Assembly: GCA_016271365.2 (NCBI GenBank)
Contig: CM028129.1
Location: 845,264,001 to 845,328,000 of the forward strand
Origin: Neoceratodus forsteri
Taxonomy: Eukaryota > Chordata > Ceratodontiformes > Ceratodontidae
Reading direction: 5' to 3'
DNA length: 64,000 bases
Shown here piece by piece: positions 1 to 10,607 of this stretch. The position numbers and the translations under genes were made by a program. Each line of letters opens with the position of its first letter. The stretch's first letter is position 1. The notes below the pieces were generated by a model. That model was given only the letters and a program-made list of their open reading frames with translations. It was not told where the DNA came from and ran no database searches.

Positions 1-77
1 CAGTCTGTAGGCCATCGGCCAGAGGCTCCCCCATAAGGTATATCCTCTGGCTCTTCCTGGTGATACTGGCCCTGGCT

Positions 78-104
78 GGTGATATAGAGCTTAATCCAGG
101 TCCA
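78..104 (+). other. 2A-like ribosome-skipping motif in the LINE N-terminus
   Basis: In-frame translation gives LALAGDIELNPGP, which matches the 2A consensus D(V/I)ExNPGP. It is preceded by a Leu/Ile-rich stretch, as in other 2A peptides. Such motifs are known at the N-terminus of some APE-type LINEs, where they cause the ribosome to skip the last Gly-Pro bond. Activity in this decayed copy is inference. Confidence 0.8.
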
Positions 105-578
105 ACCTGTCAGGCCTCCTCACTTCCTGTGGGTTGGAGTTTGGGCAAGGGGTTAAATATTGCTCACCTTAACATCCATAGTCTTTTGCCCAACCTGGAT
201 GAGCTCTCTGCCTGGGCCATACACTGTAAGCCTGACACACTTGGCATTACAAAAACCTGTCTGAAACCCTCAGTTCCGGACTCTGCCTGTGTGGTCCCTG
301 GCTTTGAACTCATCAGACAAGATTGGCCAGGAAACAAGCGGGGTGGGGTGGTATTCTAATCTACTATAAGAATCATCTTAATGTGTCTGTGGTGATTCAT
401 CAGCAGTCCTCCCTGTCTTCATGTGAGGTGCTTCACTCTGTGTTGTTACTTGGAAATACTAAGAAGCTACATGTTGTATGCACATACAATCCCCACAAGG
501 GTGGTCTGCCCAGGCTTACCACCTCCTGGATACCATTGGTCCCAATGTTGGGGATAATGAACTTCTGATCCTGGGTGA

Positions 579-1131
579 TGGGTATTGCATGAGGTGGGTG
601 CTTGGGGAAGGGTGGCATCCATAATGGTGAACCCTTCCCGGCACAATCCCTCACGGCGATGGGAGGGTAGGGTGACTGGATGAGGGGTTGGGTGAACTGG
701 ATGACAGGATGTCGCTATGTGCACACATGCGGGGGGAGTGAGCACGGTGAGTGTGGGTTGGGAGGGGCAGAGGGGCTGTAGGGGGTGGCACTGCGGTGAA
801 TGGCCAAGCTGCATCGTGGTGTCGGGGGTTGGCTAGTGGGTGGGGTGGGTGAGGTATTGGGTTTGGGTCTGAGCGCAGGTGTTATTTGATTGCTCTCAGC
901 CTGAACCGTTATTTTTTTATTGCTCCCCCCCAACATGCACTCTCCTGGAGTTGAGAATCCTTAAGTAGGAGGGTGTGGGGTGGTGCAGCCCCCCCAAAGA
1001 AAGCAATAAAAAAATCTCCTTGCACCTTTGGTCCTGTGCACCGGGGTTGTCAGAGTGCCAAAAATGTTTTTGGCACTCTGACTGTGCGCTAACGGTGATC
1101 ACCTTTAGGCATTCGCCATTATCACATAGAA
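579..1131. mobile_element. 553-bp unidentified insertion splitting the endonuclease domain
   Basis: The LINE protein reads NELLILGD up to about base 578 and resumes with NLNWSG from about 1141, so the block between is foreign. It is flanked by CCTGGGTGA (570-578) and CCTGAGTGA (1132-1140), a candidate 9-bp target duplication with one mismatch. Inside are an inverted pair of TTTTTTTATTGCT-type tracts (about 908-922 and 1001-1014) and a perfect hairpin at 1049-1082. It has no convincing ORF and no clear TIR, and its class is unknown. Confidence 0.65.
1049..1082. repeat. Perfect 34-bp palindrome (16-bp arms, 2-nt centre)
   Basis: The arms GTCAGAGTGCCAAAAA and TTTTTGGCACTCTGAC are exactly complementary around a TG centre. 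It lies near the 3' part of the insertion in the LINE and could be a terminal or subterminal hairpin of that element. Confidence 0.9.
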
Positions 1132-4012
1132 CCTGAGTGAAGTGAACTTAAACTGGAGTGGAGGCAATTCCAAGCAGTTTGAGCCTCTGCTCGTGAGTCT
1201 TGACCTGACTCAGCTTATCCAGGAGCCCACTAGATGGTCTGTAAATGGTGGCACTAACTCCCTACTGGACTGGGTCCTATCTAATCATCTCGAGAGGATC
1301 AGTTCCATTGGTACCCTACCTGACCCCATCTGAAATCACGCCCTGGTGTTCTGTGTGTGGAAAATCTCCCTGCTAAAAATTCCCCATAAAATCTTTCATG
1401 TTAGGGATTTCTCCAGGTTTGATCTGGGGTCATTTCATGAGGATCTGAGGTTCACTGACAGGTCAGGGTTGCTTAGCGCCCATGACCCCTCTACTGCTGT
1501 CACCCAGTTTCTCACTACTTTTGGTGCCCTGCAGGACAAGCATGCCCCCCTTATCAGGTGGAGAGTAGGGGGATCTGCCACAAAATGGTTGCATGGGAGC
1601 CTCTTAGCCATCATGCAGGCTAGAGACAAGTGTTGGGCCCACTTCAAGGGTACGTTGGATCAGTCCATCTTTCAACAGTATAGGTGGCTCAGAAATGAGT
1701 GCAAGAAAGCCATCAGGGTAGCAAATAGTGAATACTGTAAGTTTGCCCTGCTTAGCTCTGCTAGGGACCCACGAAGGTTCTGGAGGAACAGTAAAAAACA
1801 TTGTCAGTGGCTCCTCCAACTCTAGGGTACCTAATATGATCATTGGTGGGTCTAGTTGTAATAATCCACTTACGATTGCAAATGCTTTTAATTCCCACTT
1901 TTCGGACTTGTCTGCGCTTACCTCCCTTTTCCCTGCTGGAGGGAATGTCAGTGACCCTTTGGCCTTCGCCCCTCAGGAGATTCACTCCTCCCACCCATTA
2001 TTTTATCTCAGGGCTGTGTCTGTCATAGAGATGCAGAGACTTCTCTCTGGTCTTTCCCCACACTCTAGTGCTGGCCATGATAACATGGAGCCCAAGCTTC
2101 TGAGGCTGGGTGCCCCCCCTCATTGCCTTCCCAGTGGCACATATCTTCAACTTGTCCCTTGCCACTGGTGTTATCCCAGACATTTGGAAGGTGGCGAGGA
2201 TTGTCCCTGTTCCAAAGCAGGGCAACCCTAGGGTCCTGGACAACTACCGGCCAATTGCCATCCTATCAGCTATCAGCAAACTCCTAGAGAAAGTTGTGGT
2301 TGAACAACTTACAGAGTATATTCAGGCCCATGAATTGCTGTCCCCTGTGCAGCATCATTTTTGAAAAGGGTAGAGCACATCCATGGCCCTTGTCTCTGTC
2401 TCCTCTAGCATCAGGGTGACCATGGACCAGGGCAAACTCTCTGGGGCCATATTCATTGACCTGTCCTAGGCCTTCAACCTTGTGGACCACACATTGCTTT
2501 GCTCACAGATGCGGTCCCTTGGCTTTTCCCCTCCTGCCCTGATTTCTCTTAGAAATTACCTCCAGGGTAGACTACAACTGACCAGATTCAACAAGGTCCT
2601 CTCTGACACTACACCGATGACCTCTGGTGTCCCCCAGGGTTCAGTTCTGGGGTCCCTTCTCTTCTCTGTATTTGTTAACAACCTCCCAGCCATTGCTTCA
2701 AACTGTAGTTCCACCCTTTATGCAGATGATCTGGTCATCCTTACACATTCCCAGGATATTGGGGTTCTCAACCTTAGGCTGACTGAGGACTTCAAGAATA
2801 TATAGTCTTGGGTAACATCTCAAAAGCTGATCCTCAACCTAAAAAAACTCAGGCAATGCTTTTTGGGTCATCAGCCAAGGTCAAGTCCTCCCCTGCCCCT
2901 CTGTGTGTCAATGGTGTGGACGGTGCTCCCCTCCTAACCACAGTTTCCATTAAATACCTTGGGGTGATGCTTGACCTCCAACTTGACCTGGGGTGTCATA
3001 TCCTAAATGTTTGCAGAGTCGTAAACTGTAAACTGAGTCTTGCCTACAGGGCAAAGAAAAATCTGATGTCTGCTGCTTATCTGGCATTGGCCAGAGGTGT
3101 GCTTCTTCCTTCTCTCAGCTATGGCCTGCTCCTATTTGCTCGCACCTCCAAGGTCCATCTCACTTGGTGGAACATGACCTTCAATAACGTCTGTCGCTTT
3201 ACCCTGGCTGCCCCTTGGCTCATCCATCATTATGAATTATATGACAAACTTGGCTGGCTTTCCCCGGCCAATCACATGAACTTTGGGTTGGGCTGTTTCA
3301 TGGGCAAGGTGATCAGAACTGGCACCCCTCTGGGGCTGGCACAGGTACTCAAGCCTGCTAACACCTCCTACTCCTACTCCCTCCGGTCTCAGGGTCCTGG
3401 GGTGCTCAAAGTTCCCTATACCTGTACTCTAATGGCGGATAGGGACTTTGCTATGTATGGTCTGAGACTATGGAATGCCCTTCCTGCCCAGGTTTGTTCC
3501 TCCCCTTCCCACCTGTGCCTCCAGAATTCTCTGTGGGAGCATCTGGAGCTGGCCTCCACGTGTGGGTGTCCTAAGCCACCATAGCCAGTCCCAGGTCTCC
3601 AAACTGGACTCACCTAGCCATGGGGTCCCTCCTGTTGGCTTTAATGATGCTGCCTACTGTCCTTTACCCTATGATGTATGCAATTGCTTGTTTATCTGTT
3701 CAGGAATTATCTATCTTGTGCCTCTGATTAAGGGTTACTCATACAATGTAATTTATACATTGTTCATTGCTCCTGCCATTGTATGACTAAGTCTATTTAT
3801 TCTGTATGTACATTTTAATCATCACTGCTTACTGTAGACTAACTATGCTCAACTGGTTCCTTTGTGACTCTGCACATTGTCCTACTTGTTGTTATGTTTC
3901 CTGTTTGAACCTGTATTTTCATTGTACTGTCCCGGGTCATACCTGAAAATAGGCATATAACTTGTCTAGTGTACCTACCTGGTCAACAAAAGCTATATAA
4001 ATAAATAAAAGT

Positions 4013-4369
4013 TTTCTCAGCTTCACACATCTCTATAGACAGTATTGAAAAAAACAGGAAATTCAAAATTAAGGTTTACAACAGTGTTTGCAAGCCTGCC
4101 TCCACAAATAATATTATGAAGTGGAACAGAGTAGAGAGCACTCCTCTTCCCTAAAGTCGCTGCTGTTCATCAAGTATCAGTAAAACAAAAAATACAGCAC
4201 ACACACGAGATTCAGTGGAACTTTTTTTAATTTTTTGTGCTGCAAGAGAAAACACAGGTCAGCAACCCCTAGATGTTGCCGAGTATCATTTCCTCAGGGT
4301 TGCTGAACTGCGTTTTCTGTATCAGCACAAAAAATGAAAAAATTCAAGTAAGTCTAGTGTGTACACTGT
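4013..4369. other. Spacer between LINE and Harbinger element
   Basis: AT-rich sequence with no open frame of note and no recognised repeat. The last three bases, TGT, form the left target duplication of the Harbinger element. Confidence 0.5.
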
Positions 4370-4385
4370 GGCCCAGATATTCAAA
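4370..4385 (+). repeat. Harbinger left terminal inverted repeat
   Basis: GGCCCAGATATTCAAA, exactly complementary to 12104-12119. Further GATATTC/GAATATC motifs recur just inside both ends (about 4444, 4540 and 12030), as expected for subterminal transposase sites. Confidence 0.9.
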
Positions 4386-4896
4386 AAGACAGTAACTACG
4401 CGCACAGAGTTGCTCCAGCGCAGTCCAAAATGCGCCATTCTGAGATATTCGCAGATGTGCCCCCCAAATCACACTGCACAAGAGTGCAATGATAATGCAT
4501 GCATGTGCAACTGAAGGGGGAGGAACCATGCATAAATGGTGCAGTGCGATATTCAACAACATGCGCCATGCGCAATAGGGGAGCAAGCGGAAGTTGCGCG
4601 ATACCGAAAATAAGCCAAAATAAAAAGGAACAAGGGAGAGGTGCAAGAACCCTACAGAGAAGGCACATGTTACTGAACTATAGCCAGACACACAGAGCAG
4701 GACAAAGAAAGGGCACCCTGAACCCACAGGCACAGGGAAGGTGTGGAGAGCCACAGCCAAACCACAGTGCAGAAAGGGGAAGTGCCACACAGCACTGAGG
4801 CCACCAGAGGAAGATGTTCCTGGTGCAGGGGAAGTAGCAGCCAGGACAGCAGGGGAACACAGAAACAGCTGCCGGGGGGGGACACAAGCCAGGGAC

Positions 4897-6169
4897 ATGG
4901 CCAGTACCACCATCCAGATGGAGGCAGTAATGAGGGGGGTAAGAAGGCAGGCAGCAGGGGGGCATGGCCGTGGAAGAGCCCGTCAGCGGTATGCCCCCAA
5001 CAGGCAGTACCGAGCCCACACCAGCTTCGAGCTGTACACCGATACCAAGATCGTGGGCCGGTACCGCCTGAATCAAGCAATTCTGAGGTGACTCTGTGAG
5101 CTGTGCAGTGATGTGATGCAGGCACCCACATGAAGAAGCCATGCTCTGTCAGTGGAGACAAAAGTGACAGCTTGCATGTGCCTGCTCGCCACGGGTACCT
5201 TCCAGAGACCAACAAGGGACACCACAGGCATAACCCAGTCTGCCGCGTCATGCCACCTCACCCAATTCCTCAGTGCACTGCTGCCACATGCTGCGGAGTA
5301 CATCCATTTCCCCAGCACACCGGCCGAGTGCACAGCAAACATTCAGGAGTTCCAGAGGGTAGCACGTATGTCTGGCGTGCCAGGGGCAATAGACTGCACC
5401 CATGTGGCCATCTGCACACCACCTGGCCCTGAAGGTGCCGCATATATCAATCGGAAGGGCTATGCAAGCATCAACTGCCAGGTGGTGTGCGATGCCAGGG
5501 GGGGCGCATAATCAATGTCTGTGCCATGCACCCTGAGGGAGCACATGATGCCTTCATCTGGCACCAGTCAGCACTGTGCCACAGATTCAAGAGTGGGGAC
5601 ATCCCCACTGGCCACTTAGTGGGTGAGTATGCAAACCACACGGAAAAACATAGAGCTTGGGAGGGGCATGGTCAGAGGTGACATGGGAATTGGCCTAGAT
5701 GGCCCAAGGCAGGGCAACGCTGATCACCAAACTAACCTCTGCCCTCTACACACAGGTGACAGTGGATACCCACTTTGTCCCTAGCTGCTCACACCATACC
5801 AGCGGCCCGTGACCCCATTGCAGCAACGCTACAATGAGGCACATGCCACCACATGCAATATCATAGAGCGGGTGTTCGGGATGCTGAAGGCACGTTTCCA
5901 TTGCCTGGACATGTCAGGCGGTGCCCTACAGTATAGCCCCTCAAAGGCCTGCAGGCTATTCCTGGCCTGTTGCATCCTGCACAACATGTCCAACGACTGT
6001 GGGATAGCTGTACAGGTTGAAGAGGGTGACAGCGATGGAGATGATGAGGAAGCAGGTGAAGACGGTGATGAGCATCCCCCCCCCTGGGCAACGGGACCTC
6101 CGGCTGATCCGGCTGACACAGCTGCACTGGGACACCATCACAGAGGAGCACTTCAGCCAACCCAGGTAA
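4897..6169 (+). pseudogene. HARBI1-like Harbinger transposase, decayed, one intron
   Basis: A DDE nuclease that would cut and join the transposon ends in the nucleus. The start is set at the ATG at 4897, which opens the frame before the conserved SFELYTDTKIVGRYRL block. Visible catalytic blocks are AIDCTHVAI (first D), HDAFIWHQSA (second D) and IIERVFGMLKARF (E), then FLACCILHNM and a C-terminus ending at TAA 6167-6169. An intron at 5623-5755 (GTGAGT...CACACAG) joins the frame cleanly through a split Gly codon into DSGYPL. Lesions: TGA at 5089 and 5131, a frameshift in a G-run near 5500, TAG at 5782 where the family has Trp, and a frameshift in a C-run near 6075. The two homopolymer shifts could be assembly errors; the stops look like genuine decay. 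Confidence 0.9.
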
Positions 6170-6794
6170 GTCATGGGGCCATGTGCAACCACCAGTGGCA
6201 AAGGCACAACCCACAAACACGCATGGACTAACACTCTGGGTGCATGCTGTCAAGGGAAGTGGCCGAGCATGGAACCGCACACACCGCCAGGGATGGGCAA
6301 GGTCTAACATGGCACGCAGTCATACACACACACACATACCTCACAAGACATGCACAAATGGTAGGAGGCACACCGATCCAGACTGCCACCCCTAGCCACA
6401 CACACGTCCACAGACCACCATGCCCACTGCCTGTCACTGTGCGTGTGTTGGACGCTGGGCACCATTGCACAGTGGTGTATAGTGCAGCACAGGCATCATC
6501 ATGCACACGCCACAGCACACAGCAGCCGGGAGGATGTGCAGATGGAATGTGTGTGTGCGTGCAGGGCCAGGTACCCCACCCGTGCATTGCATGCTGAATG
6601 ACACAATGCACACAGGGCAGCATCAGACAGTAGCCGTGCTGGGAGACAGGTCAGTCACGTGCCACAGTGCCACAGCCATCACGGATGCATGGGCAGCCCT
6701 GCCGAGACCCGCCAGCAGTGACAGGCTGACCAATGGCCTCATCGGGTGGCACCAACGGTCCCCAAGGGGTTCCACTGCGTGAACGCAACCGTAC
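6170..6794. other. Noncoding spacer inside the Harbinger element
   Basis: CA-rich sequence between the convergent ends of the transposase and the Myb-like gene. No coding potential is supported. It would hold the 3' UTRs of both genes. Confidence 0.5.
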
Positions 6795-8337
6795 TCACGC
6801 AGGGGTCTGCAGCACACCGAACATGCCTGTGCCAGGCGTGCAAGGGATGCCCACAGCTGAACCCGGTGTTGACAAGGAGGGTGTCGCACGATGCCGGGAA
6901 AGGGGGGTGGACATTGCACTGTGCGGTGTCTGCAACATATGGGCAAATAACTGTGTGCCCATTGTGGCCATGATAGCTGTGAATGCCTGTGTCTGCCTGT
7001 CAATGGCAGTGGTCACATCCTCCCACAACCTGTCCATCCCTGCCTGGAGCAAAGCGGTGTCTCTGCTGCGCTGCTCTTCTGTCTGGTGCAGAGCCGCACT
7101 CAGTGCATCCACCGCCATCACAAGCCGCATCTGCTGATTGACTGATGCTTGCAGTATGCGGGTATGCTCATCTAAGAGGTCATCTGCCTGATCGGCATGC
7201 TGTCCCTCATGGTGTTCATGGCCCTGATGGTCATCACCCCTTGAGGGTGGGCACTGCACACCAGGGCCAGGCCTGGGCATGTCCACAGGTGGTGCACTGA
7301 CGCTGCCCCCTGACACTGTACCCCCATGGCCATTGGCCGACTGCTGATACTGCCCTTCCAGCTGCCACTCTCCAGGGCTCAATGGTGCTGCCGCAGTGGC
7401 TGCAACAGCCCCACTGTCCTGGACACACACCAGTGCTGCCCCACTGGTGCAGACAGGCACAGGCTGGGACTGTGATGTCACGCAGGCCTCCATGGTGGCA
7501 CCACCCACAGCCATGGCCGAGATGTCACCTGCTGTGTGGCCATCCTGTGGCCCACACGTCTCACTGCCCATGATGTTAGCTCCATCATCATCATCGGTGA
7601 TGGATCTGACACCAGCCCGAGTCTCAGCATGCTGGCATCCATGGACGCTGGCATGCTGGGACATGGGCAGGGCCTCCTCCGCACCTGCTCCACCAACATC
7701 AGTCTGGATGTCCAGGTGGGCCCACCATCGCCCTGACCCCCATATGCCTGTGGAGGTGGACGGGCCCTCCTCCATCTCCATGGTACTGCCCTCAGTGGAG
7801 AAGCCCACCACGGCTGACCCATGTAGATGCTCAGGAGCTGTAAGGGAAAAACAGTAGCATTAATGTATGTGACCTACCCTGTCCCCCCCTATTGACAGAC
7901 CAGGACCTACGATAAAGTGATGGGCTACCACCCATCTGGAATCCACCACCCGGAACACCCTTGATTGTGCAATGCTGCATGCTGCCAGCAACCCGCTCTT
8001 CTTGTGGGGTCAGGCGTTGCACCTCCGGCTGTCCCCAACCGGTCGCAGACCGTGCTGCCCTGATGGCAGCCACCTTCTCTTTAATTCTCCACCTGTCCGT
8101 GCCCATCTTCTTTTTGCACTCCTGCACGGAGCGCTGGTGGCTGCCATGCAGGTTGACAGCACGCGCCACCTCCTCCCATGCAGAAGCACGGGCCTGTGGT
8201 GTTCTCTGGCATCCACTGATCAGTGGCTCCTGGTCGAGGTAGGCCTCAAATAGGGCATCTGTCTCTGCCTTTGTGAAGTTTGGCCTCCTCTTCCTCCCAC
8301 GTCTCTGTTCCTCTTCCTCCACCTCACGATCAGTCAT
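6795..8337 (-). CDS. Harbinger Myb-like DNA-binding protein, 489 aa, two exons, open frame
   Basis: Partner protein of PIF/Harbinger nucleases. Family members bind the transposon ends and bring the nuclease into the nucleus. Exon 1 is 8337-7911, exon 2 is 7837-6795, and the 73-nt intron 7910-7838 runs GTAGGT...TTCCCTTACAG with matching phase 1. The start ATG at 8337 directly precedes the acidic and basic leader MTDREVEEEEQRRGRKRRPNF. Residues about 18-100 form a Myb/SANT-like (NAIF1/MYPOP-type) trihelix with aromatic anchors F21, W54 and W83. A long Ser/Gly/Pro/His-rich linker follows, then a heptad-like coiled coil at about 360-443. No stop or frameshift was found, in contrast to the decayed transposase. 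It is divergent from the 9115 gene across a 777-bp shared upstream region. The splice call is by eye. Confidence 0.85.
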
Positions 8338-9114
8338 GATTCCTCCTGTGGGAATGACAGGTGCTACCTGTGAATGTGCAGTCCCATGCATGTCCCAAAC
8401 ACCACAGTCCACACTCCCAAACAGCATGCAACTCACCGCAATAGATTGCAGTAACTGACTATGGCCGGTGCAGCCCAATGCCGTATTTTTATAGTGCAAC
8501 TCATGCAAATGAGGCGAGGTGCAGTTTTAAGTGGATGCAAATGCAGTGACTACACCATTGAATGGCTGATTAGATGATTTGCATATGCTGGCTGAATATC
8601 GCGCTGTTGCGCTTTGTGCAATTGTGTTGAATGTGCTGAGCCAAGGGCGCAGTTCTGTGACATGCACAGTACACACCTAACTGTACATGCCCAGGTTGAT
8701 GACGCAGGCGCCTGCCACGCTGTTGACATGCTGTGCGTGGGAGGCAATGCAGGGCACGGCCACCATTGTGCCAGTGGTGCTACGGCGCTGTTCACATATA
8801 TGGCGCTGTGGCACTGGGGCATCGTAGGTGCACTGGGGCAACAGTGCTGTAGGCCACTACAGGAGGTGGCACACAGGCACCCAATCACGCTACACGCATT
8901 GGGTTCCAATTGCGCTGTGGCTGTCCGTGCGCCAGAGACCCTTGACCCTGTGCCCGACCTTGGCCCCCTAAGTGCCATGCATCAGGCATGGGTGCACCAC
9001 TATCGCGCTGTTCAGTGAAAGCGCGATAGGGAATGGCAGTGCTGTACCGCGCAGCACCTGCACGTGGCAGGACCGCACTGCCGAGCACCATTTTGAATCC
9101 ACCACATTGATGAG
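8338..9114. promoter_or_regulatory. Shared upstream region of the divergent Myb-like genes
   Basis: The 777 bp between two divergent start codons should carry both promoters. It contains GAATATCGCGCTGTTGCGC at about 8594-8612 and TATCGCGCTGTTCAG near 9001, plus a nearby GCGCGATA. These echo motifs next to the transposon ends (for example GAATATCGCGC near 12030). They are candidate binding sites for the encoded DNA-binding proteins. A promoter role is inferred from position only. Confidence 0.45.
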
Positions 9115-10303
9115 ATGACGCAGAGAAGAGCAGTCATGTGGATCCAGGTGAAGCTTGCCAACCTGGTGGCAATTGTAGAGCCCCATGCTGGGGCTTTGTA
9201 TGGAGATGCACCCCTGGACAGGGCCAGGAGTGCAGTGTGGCAGGAGGTGGCCGACGCCCTAGAGGAGGCCACTGGTATGGGGCGCATGGCGGATCAGTGT
9301 CGCCACCATTACGGGGACCTCAGGCGCAGGGACCCGGACCTGCTTGCCCGCCTGCGGTCACATGCCAGGAGGGGCACGGTGCCAGGGCCAGGTAGGTGCC
9401 ACATCCATACACTATTATCGTCCGTACGGGTATCACGGTTGCATGTGTCCGGCACATGGGGAGGCCATCCAGTGTTTGCTGTGGTGGTGGTATCGAGGTG
9501 TGGGGTGGATGGGTATGGCTATGTGGGATTGCACACACATGGGGGTGGGGGGACTTTGCTACCAGATTGTACTGATGTTCCTCCCTCCATGTTTGCACCT
9601 TAGGGCCCGAAGAATGCAGACAAGTGAGGGAGCGGAGGCGCCGCCTGGAGGAGCAGCAGGGCAGGAGGACTGAAGGTGTTCAGTGGTGCGTGGACCAGCC
9701 TGATGATGGTGAGTGCCTTACATCCATGATTACTACTGCATGCTGTATAACTGGATGGGCAGCGGGGCATGGCCACCATCCATTGACACCACTGCAATGC
9801 ACTCAACTTGTTACAGTCAGCACTGTCCAGTGGCACTGCATGTCTGGCAGTGCATCAATGGTGATCCATGCGTGCACCGGGCACATGGCTGTGGCACTGC
9901 CTTCACACCGCATAGCCAAGTCACTGTATGGCTATGGTGGTGCTGTGCAGGACATGGGTGGTGGGTGCGTGCAGTGGTCCACATTGCTGTGGCTGCCTGA
10001 GTAGGCAGGTCTTGTGTACACGGTCACTGTGGGTGGTCACACACCATCATAGAGGTGTGGCACATGGCTGTATGCCATGCACAATGGGTGGGCTGCAGGG
10101 GGCTGGACAGTCACACTTATTGACTCTGCTCCCTTGTCCTAGGTGGACAGCAACTCCAGGTGCTGGAAAGAGGTGTGTGGGAGCTGGTCCAGGTGGCAAG
10201 GGCGACCCTGGAGCTCTTGCAGAGAATCGACCGCCACGGGGTGAGGAGGAGGAGGAAGAGAATATGTAGGCGCCATGTGGAGGAGGACCGGGGCACACAT
10301 TGA
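9115..10303 (+). CDS. Second Myb/SANT-like protein of the Harbinger element, 180 aa, three exons
   Basis: Exons are 9115-9391, 9604-9708 and 10143-10303. Both introns have GTAGGT or GTGAGT donors and pyrimidine-rich TAG acceptors, and every junction is phase 1, so the frame stays open to TGA at 10301. Residues about 8-85 look like a Myb/SANT or MADF-type trihelix: W9, then VWQEVADAL with W42, then QCRHHYGDLRRR with Y66. Exon 2 is an Arg/Glu-rich helix. Exon 3 gives a leucine-rich helix followed by a basic RRRRKR stretch, a likely nuclear signal. It differs from the 489-aa protein of the same element. I recognise the fold type but not a named family. Its job is inferred from context, probably binding transposon ends or partnering the nuclease. 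Confidence 0.75.
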
Positions 10304-10572
10304 AGACTCCATGCCCCTACTAACACCTTCCACCCTCGACCCACCCTCACAACCCTTCTTCCCTCTCCCATATGTTCACCCCTGCCCCTTACCTGCCCCC
10401 ACCTGTTATGTGGGCCTCCCCCCCTCTTGTACATACTTGTAAATAGTTTTTTCTTACTTCTTTTAAATATATACATTTTGTTATGAGAACTGTGGTGGTC
10501 TCTGATTTGCAGCGGGCTACAGGTGCTCAGTTGCAGTGGTGTGCATGGTGTCAGGGGTGGTGCACACATGGG

Positions 10573-10607
<35 letters not shown>

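Larger units (their letters stand above)
3..3584 (+). pseudogene. LINE ORF2: APE endonuclease plus reverse transcriptase, disrupted
   Basis: The product would nick target DNA and reverse-transcribe the LINE RNA at the nick. Frames in order: an N-terminal hydrophobic stretch with a 2A-like motif (3-104), endonuclease N-terminus with LNIHSLLPNLDEL (about 150-570), endonuclease continuing after an insertion (LNLNW region, LLDWVLSN, about 1142-1330), RT fingers with the NYRPIAILSAISKLLEK motif (2110-2364), palm with FIDLS and a stop where Lys is expected (about 2450-2475), GVPQGSVLG and the YADD catalytic box (2482-2805), then the thumb and C-terminal region (2808-3584). The frames shift several times and contain stops, so this copy cannot make a full protein. 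The order and spacing of the blocks leave little doubt about the family. Confidence 0.9.
1..4012 (+). mobile_element. CR1/L2-group LINE retrotransposon, decayed, cut by window start
   Basis: The element encodes an APE-type endonuclease followed by a reverse transcriptase and ends in an A-rich tail of AATAAA units near 3998-4012. This is the layout of CR1/L2/Rex-group non-LTR retrotransposons. The 5' end is missing or lies before base 1. The copy is broken by in-frame stops and by a 553-bp insertion at 579-1131. The exact clade is not certain without alignment. Confidence 0.9.

Noticed and set aside
5861..6310. Minus-strand ORFs over the transposase
   Set aside because: Shadows of the plus-strand Harbinger exon 2. 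They have no conserved residues.
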